Source: Streptomyces canus | Lineage (GTDB): Bacteria > Actinomycetota > Actinomycetes > Streptomycetales > Streptomycetaceae | NCBI RefSeq assembly: GCF_001514145.1 | Contig: NZ_KQ948657.1 | Coordinates: forward strand, 310,001 to 374,000 | DNA: 64,000 bases | Direction: 5' to 3' | Part shown: positions 15,215-23,776 of the stretch, in pieces | How the letters are laid out: the number at the start of each line of letters is the position of its first letter | How positions within the stretch are numbered: position 1 is the first letter of the stretch | Made by a program: the position numbers and the translations under genes | The notes under the pieces: generated by a model | What the model was told of the DNA's origin: nothing | Databases searched by the model: none | The model's input: the letters and a program-made list of their open reading frames with translations, nothing else

Positions 15215-17474
15215 GGTATTGGTCTCCCCATTCAGCACCGGTGGTATGACTCTGGTCGGTCTCTCGGCCAACGGCGTTCTGCAAGTCCGAAATGGTTTGC
15301 GAGCTGAGAGAACTGCTCGCTCCAGAACGGGCAATGTCGGCGCGGACCGCCTCACGCAGCGCCGACTCGCCGGTGGTGTAGGTGCGCCCCGCCTCGCTTT
15401 GGGCCTCGTTGGTCGTGTCCTGGTACAGGCTGTTTGCCACGCTCTCCTGAACGTCCTCGACCACCCAGCCGACGGCCTCACCGGCCACAGGGATTTTGCC
15501 AATCGCAAGTCCGAGACCGCGACCGACCCACTTGTTCGCAGTGTCGACGCTTTCGTTGTACTCGGTGTCCTCGTGCGCGTGGGTGTCGTGTACGGCGTGA
15601 GCGCGGGCTGCGCTCATGATGCCTGCGACCTCGGCTCCGGGGTGAGCCGCGGAGGAGACCCGCTGGGTGAGGTCTACTTGACTGTCGTTTGGACCGTTGA
15701 TCTCCGCGTCGATAAGAGCAGAAGTGTAGGCCTGCTGAGAACCGGTGAGCGCTGCATAGGCGTCAGGGTCCTGGCTGACCTGGTAGAGGAACTCCTTAGT
15801 CACCTCAGCGTCAACCAGTTCAGCACTCGTCCCCTGGACAGGCAGGCTGTTCTGGCCGGAGATGGAGCGCTGAATGTCGCCCATGTAGTCGGCGCCGATG
15901 TTGCCAAGGCTGTCAGTGGCAGCCGTGTAAGGAGCGGTTCCGTCGTCGCTGTTGAGGAGGCCGCCGGCATCAGGGCCACTGAATTTGTTGATCACTTGGG
16001 AAGCGAGAGCCGCCTGGTCCGGACTGTGCGCGAGCGGGCCCGTGGAAGGGTCGGCACCGGCAGGACGGCCCGTGGTGGCCGCTTCGAGGGCGTGCCCCAA
16101 GGAGTCCGGGAAGTCGTTCATGGACTTCTGCGCGGCGTCGGGGTCGTGGCCCGTGATGTCGGGGAAGGACTCGTAGTCCTTGTTGACGAGGTAGTCCAGG
16201 TAGCTGTTCGCGCCGTCGATGTTGGCAAGCTCGCCCTTGTGGGTGCCGTCCTCTGTGTACTTCTCCATAGGTGGCGTGAAGTAGTCCGTCGCCGCCTGCG
16301 GGCTGTGCCCCAACGCCTCCAGGACGCTGTTCATCGGGTCGTAGCCCGCGCCGTTCTTGCCCGAGGGATTGAAGCCGTAGTCCGAGCCTCCGAAGTCGGA
16401 CTTCGTTCCGGCGAAGAAGTACGGGTCCTTGGCGTGGAGTTGGGTGACGTGCTCCGCGATCGGGGTGAGGAAGGAGGAGTCGTAGTCGCCGTAGCGGAGG
16501 ATGCCGCCGAGGAGCTGGTAGCCGTAGGGGCCCTCGCGCATGCTGTCCGGATACAGCGCGATGTGCTGGGTGCCGAGTTTGCGCAGGTCGGCGGTCCACT
16601 GCTCGTCCAGGTGCGGGGTCTTCCCCGGGTTGGTGGCGGTGGCCAGGTTGTTGCCCATGTTGCGCTGCAACTCCTGGAGCAGCGCCTTGCGTTCGTCGCC
16701 GGCGTCGGCGGTCTGGAGGGCGAGCTGGCCGTAGAGCTGGAGGGTGCCCTTCTGGCCCAGCTGTTTGTAGAAGTTGGTGGAGAACTCCGCGTCGCCCTGG
16801 TTGGACTTCAGCAGGTGGTTGAGCTCGGTGAGTTCTGTGTCGGTGAGCTTGTCGCCCTTCTTCATCAGCTCGGCCGCGTGGGTGGCGTCGGCGGAGTCCA
16901 AGGACATGACGACCTTGGAGTTGAAGTTGTCCGTGTAGCCGCCGAGGTCGCGGCGCAGGGCCCAGCAGGCGGTCTCGTCGGCGTCGGCGGCCTGTTGGAG
17001 GACGGCTTCGATACGACGGGCGAAGGCGTCGCACGCCTGTTGCTGCTCGCGGATGAGGGCCTGGCCGTCAGGATCATGGCGGGCGCCGGTGTCCTGTGAG
17101 AGGTCGTTGCGCGGGGTGACGACGCCGCTGGCGCTGACGTGCAGCTCCTGCTTGGGGGCCTCTACCTCGGCGAGATGGTTGAGGTCGTCTTTGGCCTTCT
17201 TCAAAGCGCCGTGGAGTGAGGCGAGGACACCGGCGATGCCCTCCGCCTCCTTCTGGGCGTCCTCGAACTCCTGGTGGGCGGCGCGGACATCGCTGTCCGC
17301 CTTGGCCGCCGTCAGAACGGGCTGGTGCCAGCCGGCCTGCTTGAAGGGCGCCGCGACCTCGTCGCTGTACGCGGTGTGCAGGCCCTTGAACTTCGTGGCC
17401 GTCTGCCGCCAGCGGTCGGCCGCCGCTTTGAGGTTGCTGAGGTTGAGGTGGTACAGCTGCTCGTATGTCGGCAT
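15207..17474 (-). CDS. Large ESX-associated protein (DUF6571-like), candidate type VII effector
   Basis: The 755-residue protein starts with an ESX-like helical region (YEQLYHLNLSNLKAAADRWR, then LKKAKDDLNHLAEVEAPK; about 1-180). A long all-alpha central domain with many Gly/Asp/Tyr segments follows, then a C-terminal region from about 640 with GLGLAIGKIPVAGEAVGWVV, a glycine-rich hydrophobic patch. I believe it is the streptomycete DUF6571 group, recognised from its N-terminus, with moderate confidence. Function is unknown. It lacks a signal peptide. It sits between a small ESX-like protein and a coupled lipoprotein, matching the layout of type VII substrate operons. The hydrophobic C-terminal patch recalls pore-forming or membrane-contact segments of toxins, which is only a suggestion. 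Confidence 0.75.
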   Translation of the reverse strand: MPTYEQLYHLNLSNLKAAADRWRQTATKFKGLHTAYSDEVAAPFKQAGWHQPVLTAAKADSDVRAAHQEFEDAQKEAEGIAGVLASLHGALKKAKDDLNHLAEVEAPKQELHVSASGVVTPRNDLSQDTGARHDPDGQALIREQQQACDAFARRIEAVLQQAADADETACWALRRDLGGYTDNFNSKVVMSLDSADATHAAELMKKGDKLTDTELTELNHLLKSNQGDAEFSTNFYKQLGQKGTLQLYGQLALQTADAGDERKALLQELQRNMGNNLATATNPGKTPHLDEQWTADLRKLGTQHIALYPDSMREGPYGYQLLGGILRYGDYDSSFLTPIAEHVTQLHAKDPYFFAGTKSDFGGSDYGFNPSGKNGAGYDPMNSVLEALGHSPQAATDYFTPPMEKYTEDGTHKGELANIDGANSYLDYLVNKDYESFPDITGHDPDAAQKSMNDFPDSLGHALEAATTGRPAGADPSTGPLAHSPDQAALASQVINKFSGPDAGGLLNSDDGTAPYTAATDSLGNIGADYMGDIQRSISGQNSLPVQGTSAELVDAEVTKEFLYQVSQDPDAYAALTGSQQAYTSALIDAEINGPNDSQVDLTQRVSSAAHPGAEVAGIMSAARAHAVHDTHAHEDTEYNESVDTANKWVGRGLGLAIGKIPVAGEAVGWVVEDVQESVANSLYQDTTNEAQSEAGRTYTTGESALREAVRADIARSGASSSLSSQTISDLQNAVGRETDQSHTTGAEWGDQYHG

Positions 17475-17535
17475 GGCTGTGGTGGGTCCCCGTGGTGTGG
17501 TGATCGCAGATGGCGGTGGTGTGATCGCGTCAGCG

Positions 17536-17874
17536 TCAGCCGAACGGTGACGGCTTGCCGGACAGGGAGCGCATGGTCTGCGTGTTCGCCGTCTCGGTGC
17601 TCTGGTAGAGCAGGCCCGAGCCGCCGCACTGGCGGGAGAGGCCTTCGCACTTGGACGCGAGTGCCGAGACCTGGCTCGACCAGGTCTCCGCCAGGCCGCT
17701 GAGTGCTGCGCCGAGGCCGCCGTTCCAGTTGCCGCTGCCGAAGTCCTTGGATGCCGAGCGGGTCTCGTCCACCGGGTGGGCGCCGGCGGTTCGCGTCCGT
17801 CCCGCCATCTCCTGCGCGCCGGTGCCCGCGCGGTTCAGTGCCGCCGGATCCTCGATGTCCGTGCCGCCCGACAT
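17536..17874 (-). CDS. Small ESX/WXG-like protein
   Basis: This 112-residue protein has the size and helical pattern of ESAT-6 relatives, with a W-N-G turn in FGSGNWNGGLG near residues 46-56. Helix LSGLAETWSSQVSALASKCE follows. Two Cys (near 76 and 83) are unusual for the family. It opens the three-gene leftward operon (this gene, the 755-residue protein, the lipoprotein) with a 61-nt gap to the next start. It likely acts as secretion partner for the large protein. Confidence 0.7.
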   Translation of the reverse strand: MSGGTDIEDPAALNRAGTGAQEMAGRTRTAGAHPVDETRSASKDFGSGNWNGGLGAALSGLAETWSSQVSALASKCEGLSRQCGGSGLLYQSTETANTQTMRSLSGKPSPFG

Positions 17875-18263
17875 GCCGTATCCCCCATTGTTCGCTGCCG
17901 CCCCTCATGTTCCGGGGCTTTCGATTTGTTACGCGAATCGATTTGCGGTGAGCGAGTAAAAAGTATCACCGTGGCGGGCTGCCTTTCCGGGCCTTCGGCT
18001 GGATTCCGACCCTGACGACACAGACCGGGAGGAGTCGTAGAGCCGTTGCTCTCGCATACGCCCACGAGACGCTCCGCGCCGCTGGAGCACACGCATACGC
18101 GATCGACTCGATGGTGGCCGCCACCGCGCTCAGGACCGTGACTTTTGAGCACAGGCACCTCTCTGGATCCGGCCAATCAGCCGCCCGTCAGCCGTCTGAC
18201 GGGGAGTTGTCAGGCTCGCGGGGTTCGATGTCCTCGGCTTCCTTCCCCCCACCGAGGAGTGTC
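17875..18263. promoter_or_regulatory. Divergent promoter region with near-perfect palindrome
   Basis: This 389-bp gap separates the leftward ESX-like operon from the rightward P450. Its left half is AT-rich by local standards. It contains the 14-bp near-palindrome GCGAATCGATTTGC at 17933-17946 (inner AATCGATT perfect, one mismatched pair), about 60 nt upstream of the ESX-like start. This is a plausible regulator site. No gene is seen; open frames here lack codon bias. Confidence 0.5.
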
Positions 18264-19496
18264 ATGACCCACGCCCCTGTCGACACGCAGGACGAGGCTG
18301 TTGCCGACTTTCCGATGCCCCGGGCAGCGGGGTGTCCGTTCGCTCCGCCTCCGGCGATGATGAAACTGCACGCCGAGGAGCCGGTCTCCAGGGTTCGGCT
18401 GTGGGACGGGAGCGTGCACTGGCTTGTCACCCGGTACGAGGACCAGAGGGCCCTGTACGGCGACCCGCGCCTCAGTGTCGACACCACCCGGCCGGGTTTC
18501 CCCTACCTGAACGAGGCCTTCCGGGAGACCGCCGCCAAGAACCCGCCGTCCTTTCTCAACATGGACGACCCCGATCACGCGCGCATCCGCCGGATGGTCA
18601 CCGGGGCGTTCGCCGTCAAACGCATCGAGGCCATGCGCCCGGCCGTCCAGCGGATGACCGACGACCTGATCGACGCGATGCTGGCCGGCCCCAAGCCGGT
18701 CGACCTGGTGGAGGCCCTCACGCTCCCCCTGCCGTCACTGGTCGTCTGCGAACTCCTCGGCGTCCCCTACGAGGACCACGACTTCTTCCAGGCCAACAGC
18801 AAGGTGGGGCTGCGCCGGGACGTGACCGCCGAAGCGGTACGGGCCGCCTTCGGGGAGATCTACCAGTACCTGAGCGGTCAGATCGACGTGAAGCTCGCCG
18901 GCCCGGCGGACGACATGCTCTCCGATCTGGCCGCCCGGGTGCGGGCCGGTGACCTCACCCACCACGACGCCACCATGCTGGGTGTCCTGCTGCTCGGCGC
19001 CGGGCACGAGACCAGCGCCAACATGCTCGCCCTGGGCATCCTCGCGTTCCTGGAACACCCCGACCAGCTCGCCGTCGTCCGCGACACCGACGACCCGAAG
19101 GTCCTGGCGTCCGCCGCGGACGAGATGCTGCGCTATCTGACGGTCGTCCACAACGGCCAGCGCCGACTCGCCCTGGAGGACCTGGAGATCGGCGGCCGGT
19201 CCATCCGGGCCGGCGAAGGCGTCATCATGCCGGGCGCCACCGGCAACTGGCAGGCCGACGTCTTCCCCGACCCCGAACGGCTCGACGTCCGCCGCGACGC
19301 CCGTCGCCACATGGCCTTCGGCTTCGGCATCCACCAGTGCCTGGGCCAGCCCCTGGCCCGCCTGGAACTCCAGGTCGTCTACCACACCGTCTTCCGCCGC
19401 ATCCCCACCCTGCGCCGGGCCACCGACCTCGACCAGATCCCGTTCAAGGACGACGGCATCGTCTACGGCGTCTACGAGCTGCCGGTGACCTGGTGA
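18264..19496 (+). CDS. Cytochrome P450 (CYP105-like)
   Basis: This 410-residue soluble P450 has all family motifs: the I-helix acid-alcohol pair in LGAGHETSAN, the K-helix E-x-x-R in DEMLRYL, and the heme loop FGFGIHQCLG with Cys359 as thiolate ligand. Length and motifs resemble the actinobacterial CYP105 group, which hydroxylates xenobiotics and natural products. GAGGAG 7 nt before the ATG at 18264 fixes the start. No ferredoxin gene follows, so it must use a redox partner encoded elsewhere. It converges with the OmpA-family gene. The substrate cannot be read from the sequence. Confidence 0.93.
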   Translation: MTHAPVDTQDEAVADFPMPRAAGCPFAPPPAMMKLHAEEPVSRVRLWDGSVHWLVTRYEDQRALYGDPRLSVDTTRPGFPYLNEAFRETAAKNPPSFLNMDDPDHARIRRMVTGAFAVKRIEAMRPAVQRMTDDLIDAMLAGPKPVDLVEALTLPLPSLVVCELLGVPYEDHDFFQANSKVGLRRDVTAEAVRAAFGEIYQYLSGQIDVKLAGPADDMLSDLAARVRAGDLTHHDATMLGVLLLGAGHETSANMLALGILAFLEHPDQLAVVRDTDDPKVLASAADEMLRYLTVVHNGQRRLALEDLEIGGRSIRAGEGVIMPGATGNWQADVFPDPERLDVRRDARRHMAFGFGIHQCLGQPLARLELQVVYHTVFRRIPTLRRATDLDQIPFKDDGIVYGVYELPVTW

Positions 19497-19515
19497 GCCA
19501 CACCATCCCGGTCGG

Positions 19516-20160
19516 TCAGTTCTCCCCTCGGGGGAAGGACACCTCGACTCGGCGGTTCTTCTTGCGGCCCGACTCCGTCGAGTTGGAGGCGATCGGGTAG
19601 TCCTCGGAGTAGCCGCGGACCTCGTAGGTGATGCCCGAGTCCTTCAACTCCTGGTCGAGGACGTCCTGTACGGCGTTGGCGCGCTGCCGGGAGAGGGTGC
19701 GGCCGTGGGCGTAGCTGCCGAGGTTGTCGGTGAAGCCGAAGACACGGATCCGGGTGGCGTTCTGGTTCTTGATCTCCGCCGCGATCGCGGAGATACGGGC
19801 CTTCGCCTCGCCGTTCAGCTTCGCGCTGTCCTTTCCGAACAGGACCTCCGCCTGGAGGGCGAACTTCACGTCCGCGTTGGTGTCCTCCCTGCGCTCGTCA
19901 CCGCTCTGGTCCTCGACGACCTGCTTGATGTCCAGAACCTTCGGTTCGGCGAGGGTGGCGCCTTCCGGGAGCTTCAGATCCGGGTCGTTGGGGTCCACCT
20001 CGACGGGTGCGGTGGCGGAGGGTTCGGTGCCCGGGGGCACGCTGGGGCCGCCGTCGTCGGCCTGGGCGGGCGTGAGGGTCAGCGCCGCCATGAGCGAGGC
20101 GACCGTGATGGCCAGGGCGAGGCGGGGTGGGGTTCGGGTGGCGGTCATGGTGGGCGTCAT
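19516..20160 (-). CDS. OmpA-family exported protein at the end of the tad locus
   Basis: This 214-residue protein has a signal peptide (cleavage near AQADD at 34-36), an acidic linker and a C-terminal OmpA/MotB-like peptidoglycan-binding domain. Diagnostic segments are VLFGKDSAKLNGEAKARISA, VFGFTDNLGSYAHG and LSRQRANAVQDVL. It should anchor to cell-wall peptidoglycan and may connect the Tad apparatus to the wall. Its ATG overlaps the stop of the upstream lipoprotein gene (ATGA), so the two are coupled. The last residues include the NRRVEVSF end typical of the family. Confidence 0.88.
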   Translation of the reverse strand: MTPTMTATRTPPRLALAITVASLMAALTLTPAQADDGGPSVPPGTEPSATAPVEVDPNDPDLKLPEGATLAEPKVLDIKQVVEDQSGDERREDTNADVKFALQAEVLFGKDSAKLNGEAKARISAIAAEIKNQNATRIRVFGFTDNLGSYAHGRTLSRQRANAVQDVLDQELKDSGITYEVRGYSEDYPIASNSTESGRKKNRRVEVSFPRGEN

Positions 20161-20738
20161 CCGGAGATCTGGATGGGGGCGGAGGCGAAGGTGGGGAGTT
20201 GGAAGGTGACGTCGGTGGTGCTGGTCGGGGGGGCCGGGAACTGGACGAAGACGGCCAGGGATTCGCCGGGTTGCAGCGATGAGAAGCCGGTCGTCGTCAG
20301 GGGTCGGCCGTCCGTGTCGCGCAGCACGTAGTAGCGCTTCTTCGACGTGGCGTCCACCAGGGTCGCGCCCCCGAGCGACATGCCGTGCCGGAGAATCTCC
20401 GTCTCGTCTCCGCGCACCGCGGGGGGAATGGTGATGCGCTTGGAGCCGTCGTTTTTCAGGTTGCCGTTCACCGTGACGAAGCCGCCGGCGTCACGAGTGG
20501 CCGAGGTGATCTGGAGCAGCAGCCCGCTCGAGCCCTTCAACTCCGCCATCGGCTCGCCGGACTCGCCCTCCTGAGTACTCGGGTCGGACCCGCTCGTGCG
20601 AGAGGCCGACGCCGACGTCTCCGGCTTCTTGTCGTCGTCCCCTCCACCGCTGCAACCGGCCACACCGACGGCCAGTCCGGCCGCGATCGTCAACGCGACC
20701 ATCCCCCTGCGGGCCTTCGCCGTGAACCGAATGCTCAT
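20157..20738 (-). CDS. Lipoprotein of the tad locus
   Basis: The 193-residue product has a lipoprotein signal (AVGVAGCSGGG, lipobox Cys near 29), a Ser/Thr/Asp-rich linker and a beta-rich domain with ITIPPAVRG, RYYVLRDTDGRPL and FSSLQPGESLAVFVQFPAP. The beta-rich part resembles DUF4352-like immunoglobulin folds, not certain. The ATG at 20738 follows GGAAG; a GTG one codon earlier is possible. It is coupled to the OmpA-family gene downstream and lies 17 nt after the TadG-like gene, so all belong to one transcript. It may be a wall- or membrane-tethered accessory of pilus assembly. Confidence 0.78.
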   Translation of the reverse strand: MSIRFTAKARRGMVALTIAAGLAVGVAGCSGGGDDDKKPETSASASRTSGSDPSTQEGESGEPMAELKGSSGLLLQITSATRDAGGFVTVNGNLKNDGSKRITIPPAVRGDETEILRHGMSLGGATLVDATSKKRYYVLRDTDGRPLTTTGFSSLQPGESLAVFVQFPAPPTSTTDVTFQLPTFASAPIQISG

Positions 20739-20754
20739 CACTCCGCTTCCTTCG

Positions 20755-21372
20755 TCACTCGTCGTTCGCTTGTGCCAGATGGACGTCGAAGAGGTCCTCG
20801 GGTCCGGGCAGATCCGTCAGGTCGTCCGGGTCCAAGGGCCACACGACACCGTCCTCGCAGGTGAGCTCCGGCAACACGTCCGCGTCCGCGTCTTCGCCAG
20901 GCAGTTCGAACTCGCAGACCGGTTCGATGACCGCCGTGGCGACCTCGGTCGACTGCTTGCCCTCGACTCCGGGGACTATGGAATCACCGACGGTCTTGTT
21001 CGTCCTGACCTCGACGTTGTAGCCCGGCGGCAGCCCCGATATCGACTGGCAGTACACGGGGGTGGCGTCATTCTGTGCGGCCAGTTGGTCCGCCCGCGGG
21101 CACCCGTCGAAGTCCACTCCCACGCCGTTGAAGATGTCCTGCCACTTGGTGGGATCGAGAACGTTCTCCACCCACTTGTCGGTGAGCTTGTCCCGGGTGT
21201 CCAGGGCCGCTGCCAGCGCCGCCGCGTCGGCCGCCGTCTGGGCGCCGTTTCTGTTCGCCGCGGCCTGGCCCACCGCGAGGTAGGCGAACGCGAGAAAGAG
21301 CAGGCCCGCCACCACCATGATGTAGATGGGGAAAGCCTGCCCTGCGTCGTCGTGTCTACGAGGCCCGGTCAG
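20755..21372 (-). CDS. TadG-like membrane protein with probable CTG start
   Basis: The protein opens with TGPRRHDDAGQAFPIYIMVV, a membrane segment AGLLFLAFAYLAVG, then QAAANRNGAQTAADAAALAAAL. This is the classic N-terminal region of TadG/Flp-locus pseudopilin-like proteins, with a long extracytoplasmic acidic domain after it. No ATG, GTG or TTG exists in frame between the Flp gene and the conserved N-terminus. A CTG at 21372 overlaps the TGA of the Flp gene as CTGA, exactly like the ATGA/GTGA overlaps elsewhere in the operon, giving 205 residues. The alternative is an internal ATG inside the membrane segment. The start is inferred. Confidence 0.8.
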   Translation of the reverse strand: MTGPRRHDDAGQAFPIYIMVVAGLLFLAFAYLAVGQAAANRNGAQTAADAAALAAALDTRDKLTDKWVENVLDPTKWQDIFNGVGVDFDGCPRADQLAAQNDATPVYCQSISGLPPGYNVEVRTNKTVGDSIVPGVEGKQSTEVATAVIEPVCEFELPGEDADADVLPELTCEDGVVWPLDPDDLTDLPGPEDLFDVHLAQANDE

Positions 21373-21530
21373 CCGCTGATGACTTCGTTGACCTTGTCCA
21401 CGATCGCGGTGTAGATCGTGTTGCCGATATCCGTCCCCGTGATCGCCAGCACAATCGCCACCACCACCGCGATGATGCCCAGGTACTCGACCGCGGTCTG
21501 ACCCTTGTCGTCGTTGAACCGGTTGCTCAT
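21369..21530 (-). CDS. flp: Flp-family type IVb pilin
   Basis: This 53-residue protein is a Flp-type prepilin: a short basic leader (MSNRFNDDKGQTAVEYLG), then a hydrophobic helix GIIAVVVAIVLAITGTDIG. The G-Q-T-A-V-E-Y motif contains the conserved Glu-Tyr pair of Flp pilins after the prepilin-peptidase site. It would be the main subunit of the Tad pilus. AAGGGG upstream of the ATG at 21530 supports the start. No prepilin peptidase gene (tadV-type) is in the window. It follows the response regulator gene after a 112-nt gap that may contain its own promoter. Confidence 0.88.
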   Translation of the reverse strand: MSNRFNDDKGQTAVEYLGIIAVVVAIVLAITGTDIGNTIYTAIVDKVNEVISG

Positions 21531-21642
21531 TGCGGGCCCCTTCGGCGTCGTCGCTGTCGACAACCGGAACGTAGACCTGCGGATGCCGGTCGGCGCAGGG
21601 CCCGTGGGCCCAAATCCGGGCCCAACCTCGCATCGACACGGC

Positions 21643-22437
21643 TCACCCCACCCCTCGGCCCGAACTCGGCGCCGTGCCCAGCCACTTCGCGGCGGCCTCG
21701 GAGCGGCTCGTGCTGTGGAGCTTGGCGAAGATGCGGTTGATGTGGTTCTTGACCGTCTTCTCGCTGATGAAGCAGGCGGCGGCGATCTGCTGGTTGTTCA
21801 TGCCGGATGCGATGAGGTCCATGATCTCCGCCTCCCTCGCGCTGAGTTGGAAACGCGACCGGTCCGATGACGACTGTCCCACAGATGATTGCAGTTGCGA
21901 AAGCCCTTTGAGGGGAAACGGCGTTGCTGGCACCGGAAGATAGGGATTTACATGTGCATTCGCATCGCGTAGCTGGGTCAGCAGGGCGCCCGCCGCCGTG
22001 GGCGTGAGGTGGGTGCGGCCCTGCACGGTGTCCCTGACGGCCAGGACGAGCTGGTCCGCGGTGAACTCGCCGTGGACGAGGTAACCGTCGGCTCCTCTGC
22101 GCAGGGCCTCCTGGACGGTCTCCGGCTCTCCGCTGTACGTCAGCATCAGCACCGGGGCGATCGGCACGAGGTACGGCAGCGCCGAGATCCCGTCGACGCC
22201 CGGCATGCGGACGTCCAGGAGGATCACGTCCGGGTGGTGCCGGCTCGCGGCCTCGTACGCCTCACGGCCGTCCGCCGCCTCCGCCACGACCGTGATGTCC
22301 TCACGGCCCGTGAGGAGGGCGGTGAGGCCCGCCCGGACCACCGGGTTGTCGTCGGCGACGACGATCCGGACGGGGGTCGGCGGGGCCGTCGGGAACAGTG
22401 CGATCGGTGGGGTGGGGTGCTGGGGGTCGTCCGGCAT
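21643..22437 (-). CDS. LuxR/NarL-type response regulator in the tad locus
   Basis: The 264-residue protein has a receiver domain (about 24-145) with acidic pocket Asp29-Asp30 and phospho-acceptor Asp75 (VILLDVRMPG). A linker and a C-terminal LuxR-type helix-turn-helix follow (LSAREAEIMDLIASGMNNQQ, then ISEKTVKNHINRIFAKLH). GAGGAGG 7 nt before ATG 22437 is an excellent ribosome site. It follows the histidine kinase gene by 32 nt and is clearly its partner. The position between tadC and flp suggests that the pair controls pilus genes. Confidence 0.92.
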   Translation of the reverse strand: MPDDPQHPTPPIALFPTAPPTPVRIVVADDNPVVRAGLTALLTGREDITVVAEAADGREAYEAASRHHPDVILLDVRMPGVDGISALPYLVPIAPVLMLTYSGEPETVQEALRRGADGYLVHGEFTADQLVLAVRDTVQGRTHLTPTAAGALLTQLRDANAHVNPYLPVPATPFPLKGLSQLQSSVGQSSSDRSRFQLSAREAEIMDLIASGMNNQQIAAACFISEKTVKNHINRIFAKLHSTSRSEAAAKWLGTAPSSGRGVG

Positions 22438-22469
22438 GTCGCGGCCTCCTCTCGTGGTGGGGCGGGGGG

Positions 22470-23765
22470 TCATCGGTCCGCCCGCGGGAGTGACAAGGGC
22501 AGTTCCAGGAGTACTTCCGTGCCCTTCGCGTCCGCGCCCTCGCCGATGTGGATACGGGCGCCCACCGACTCGGCGCGTTCCACCATGCCGACCAGGCCGA
22601 AGTGGCCGGAACGGCGGAGTGCGTCGAGGGTGGTGTCCGGGGGGAGGCCGCGGCCGTCGTCCTGGACGCTGATGCTGAGCAGTTCGTGGTCGGGGTCCAG
22701 GTCCGCGGTGACGTCGATGCGCGTGGCCTCGGCGTGCCGGTGGGCGTTCTCCATCGCCTCCTCGGTGATGGTGAGGAGTTGGCGGGCCACGGGGTGCGGG
22801 ACGGCGAGCGCGGGGTGGGGGTGGGTGGGGGCCCGGTAGGTCGCCCGGAGGGTCGTACGGGCGCTGAAGTTCCTTGTGCGGGTGGCCAGTTCCTCGAGTA
22901 CGTCCGTGGTGGGGGCCTGGTCCCGGCGCAGGTCGGTGAGGAGCTCGCGGGACTCGGTCGCCGCTCTGCGGGCCGCCCGGGCCACGAGTTCGGCCTGCTG
23001 CTTGAGCAGGGCCGGGTCCGGGGTGGGGGCGGCCGCCGATGTCGCCAGGCCTTCCGCCGCCAAGGCCACGCCATGGAGGGTCTTCGCCACCGAGTCGTGC
23101 ATCTCCCGCGCCAGACGGGCCCGTTCCTCGCTGATCGCCTCCGTCACCGCCAGGCGTGCCTTCATCGCGGTGAGGGCCTGGGTCGCCGTGCCGAAGCGGA
23201 GCAGGAGGTTGCGCAGGGTCGAGCCGACCGCGCCCGTGATCACGCAGAAGCCCGGGAGGAGAAGCATCTCGGCGGGAGTCGTGTTCGGGTGCGGGAGGGC
23301 TGTCTGGGCCAGGAGCAGGATCAGGGACTGCAGGGACGCGAAGACCGCGGCGCCTCGCCAGCTGTAGGCGATACCGGCGAGGAGAGGAGTGCAGACGCTG
23401 ACGTAGGCGAGCGTGGTGTCGGGGCCCGCGGAGATCAGGAGGAGGCTGGCGAAGAGGGTGTCCGCGGCGAGGAGGCTGGGGTGGCGCAGGAGGAGGGGAC
23501 CGAAGCGTTCCCAGTCCCTGAAGAGGGCGTAGGACACCATGAAGGTGACGACGACCGCCGCGCCGACCAAACGGGTGCCGAGGCCGGGGTTGGCGTTGAG
23601 GAGGGCGGCGGGCGCGGCGAGGGCGATCATGGCCAGCCGGAAGCCGAAGACCTGGCGGCACATGGCCTGCAGTGCGTTGACCTGGATGTCCAGTGCGGGT
23701 ACGTCGGAGGCCCCCACCCGGCCTTCGGCGGGGTCGGTGTTCCTGCGCGCATCCGTCATCGACAT
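22470..23765 (-). CDS. Membrane histidine kinase (NarL-type) in the tad locus
   Basis: The 431-residue kinase has about six membrane segments (residues about 42-190), a HisKA_3 dimerisation helix with His223 in ARLAREMHDSVAKTL, and a HATPase_c domain (N-box EEAMENAHRHAEA, G-box DDGRGLPPDT, HFGLVGMVERAESVGA). No periplasmic sensor domain is visible, so the membrane bundle itself is the likely sensor. Two in-frame ATGs (23765, 23759) are possible; I used the first, 11 nt after the tadC stop. It is co-transcribed with tadA-tadC upstream and with its response regulator downstream. Confidence 0.9.
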   Translation of the reverse strand: MSMTDARRNTDPAEGRVGASDVPALDIQVNALQAMCRQVFGFRLAMIALAAPAALLNANPGLGTRLVGAAVVVTFMVSYALFRDWERFGPLLLRHPSLLAADTLFASLLLISAGPDTTLAYVSVCTPLLAGIAYSWRGAAVFASLQSLILLLAQTALPHPNTTPAEMLLLPGFCVITGAVGSTLRNLLLRFGTATQALTAMKARLAVTEAISEERARLAREMHDSVAKTLHGVALAAEGLATSAAAPTPDPALLKQQAELVARAARRAATESRELLTDLRRDQAPTTDVLEELATRTRNFSARTTLRATYRAPTHPHPALAVPHPVARQLLTITEEAMENAHRHAEATRIDVTADLDPDHELLSISVQDDGRGLPPDTTLDALRRSGHFGLVGMVERAESVGARIHIGEGADAKGTEVLLELPLSLPRADR

Positions 23766-23776
23766 CGCCCGGCCCC

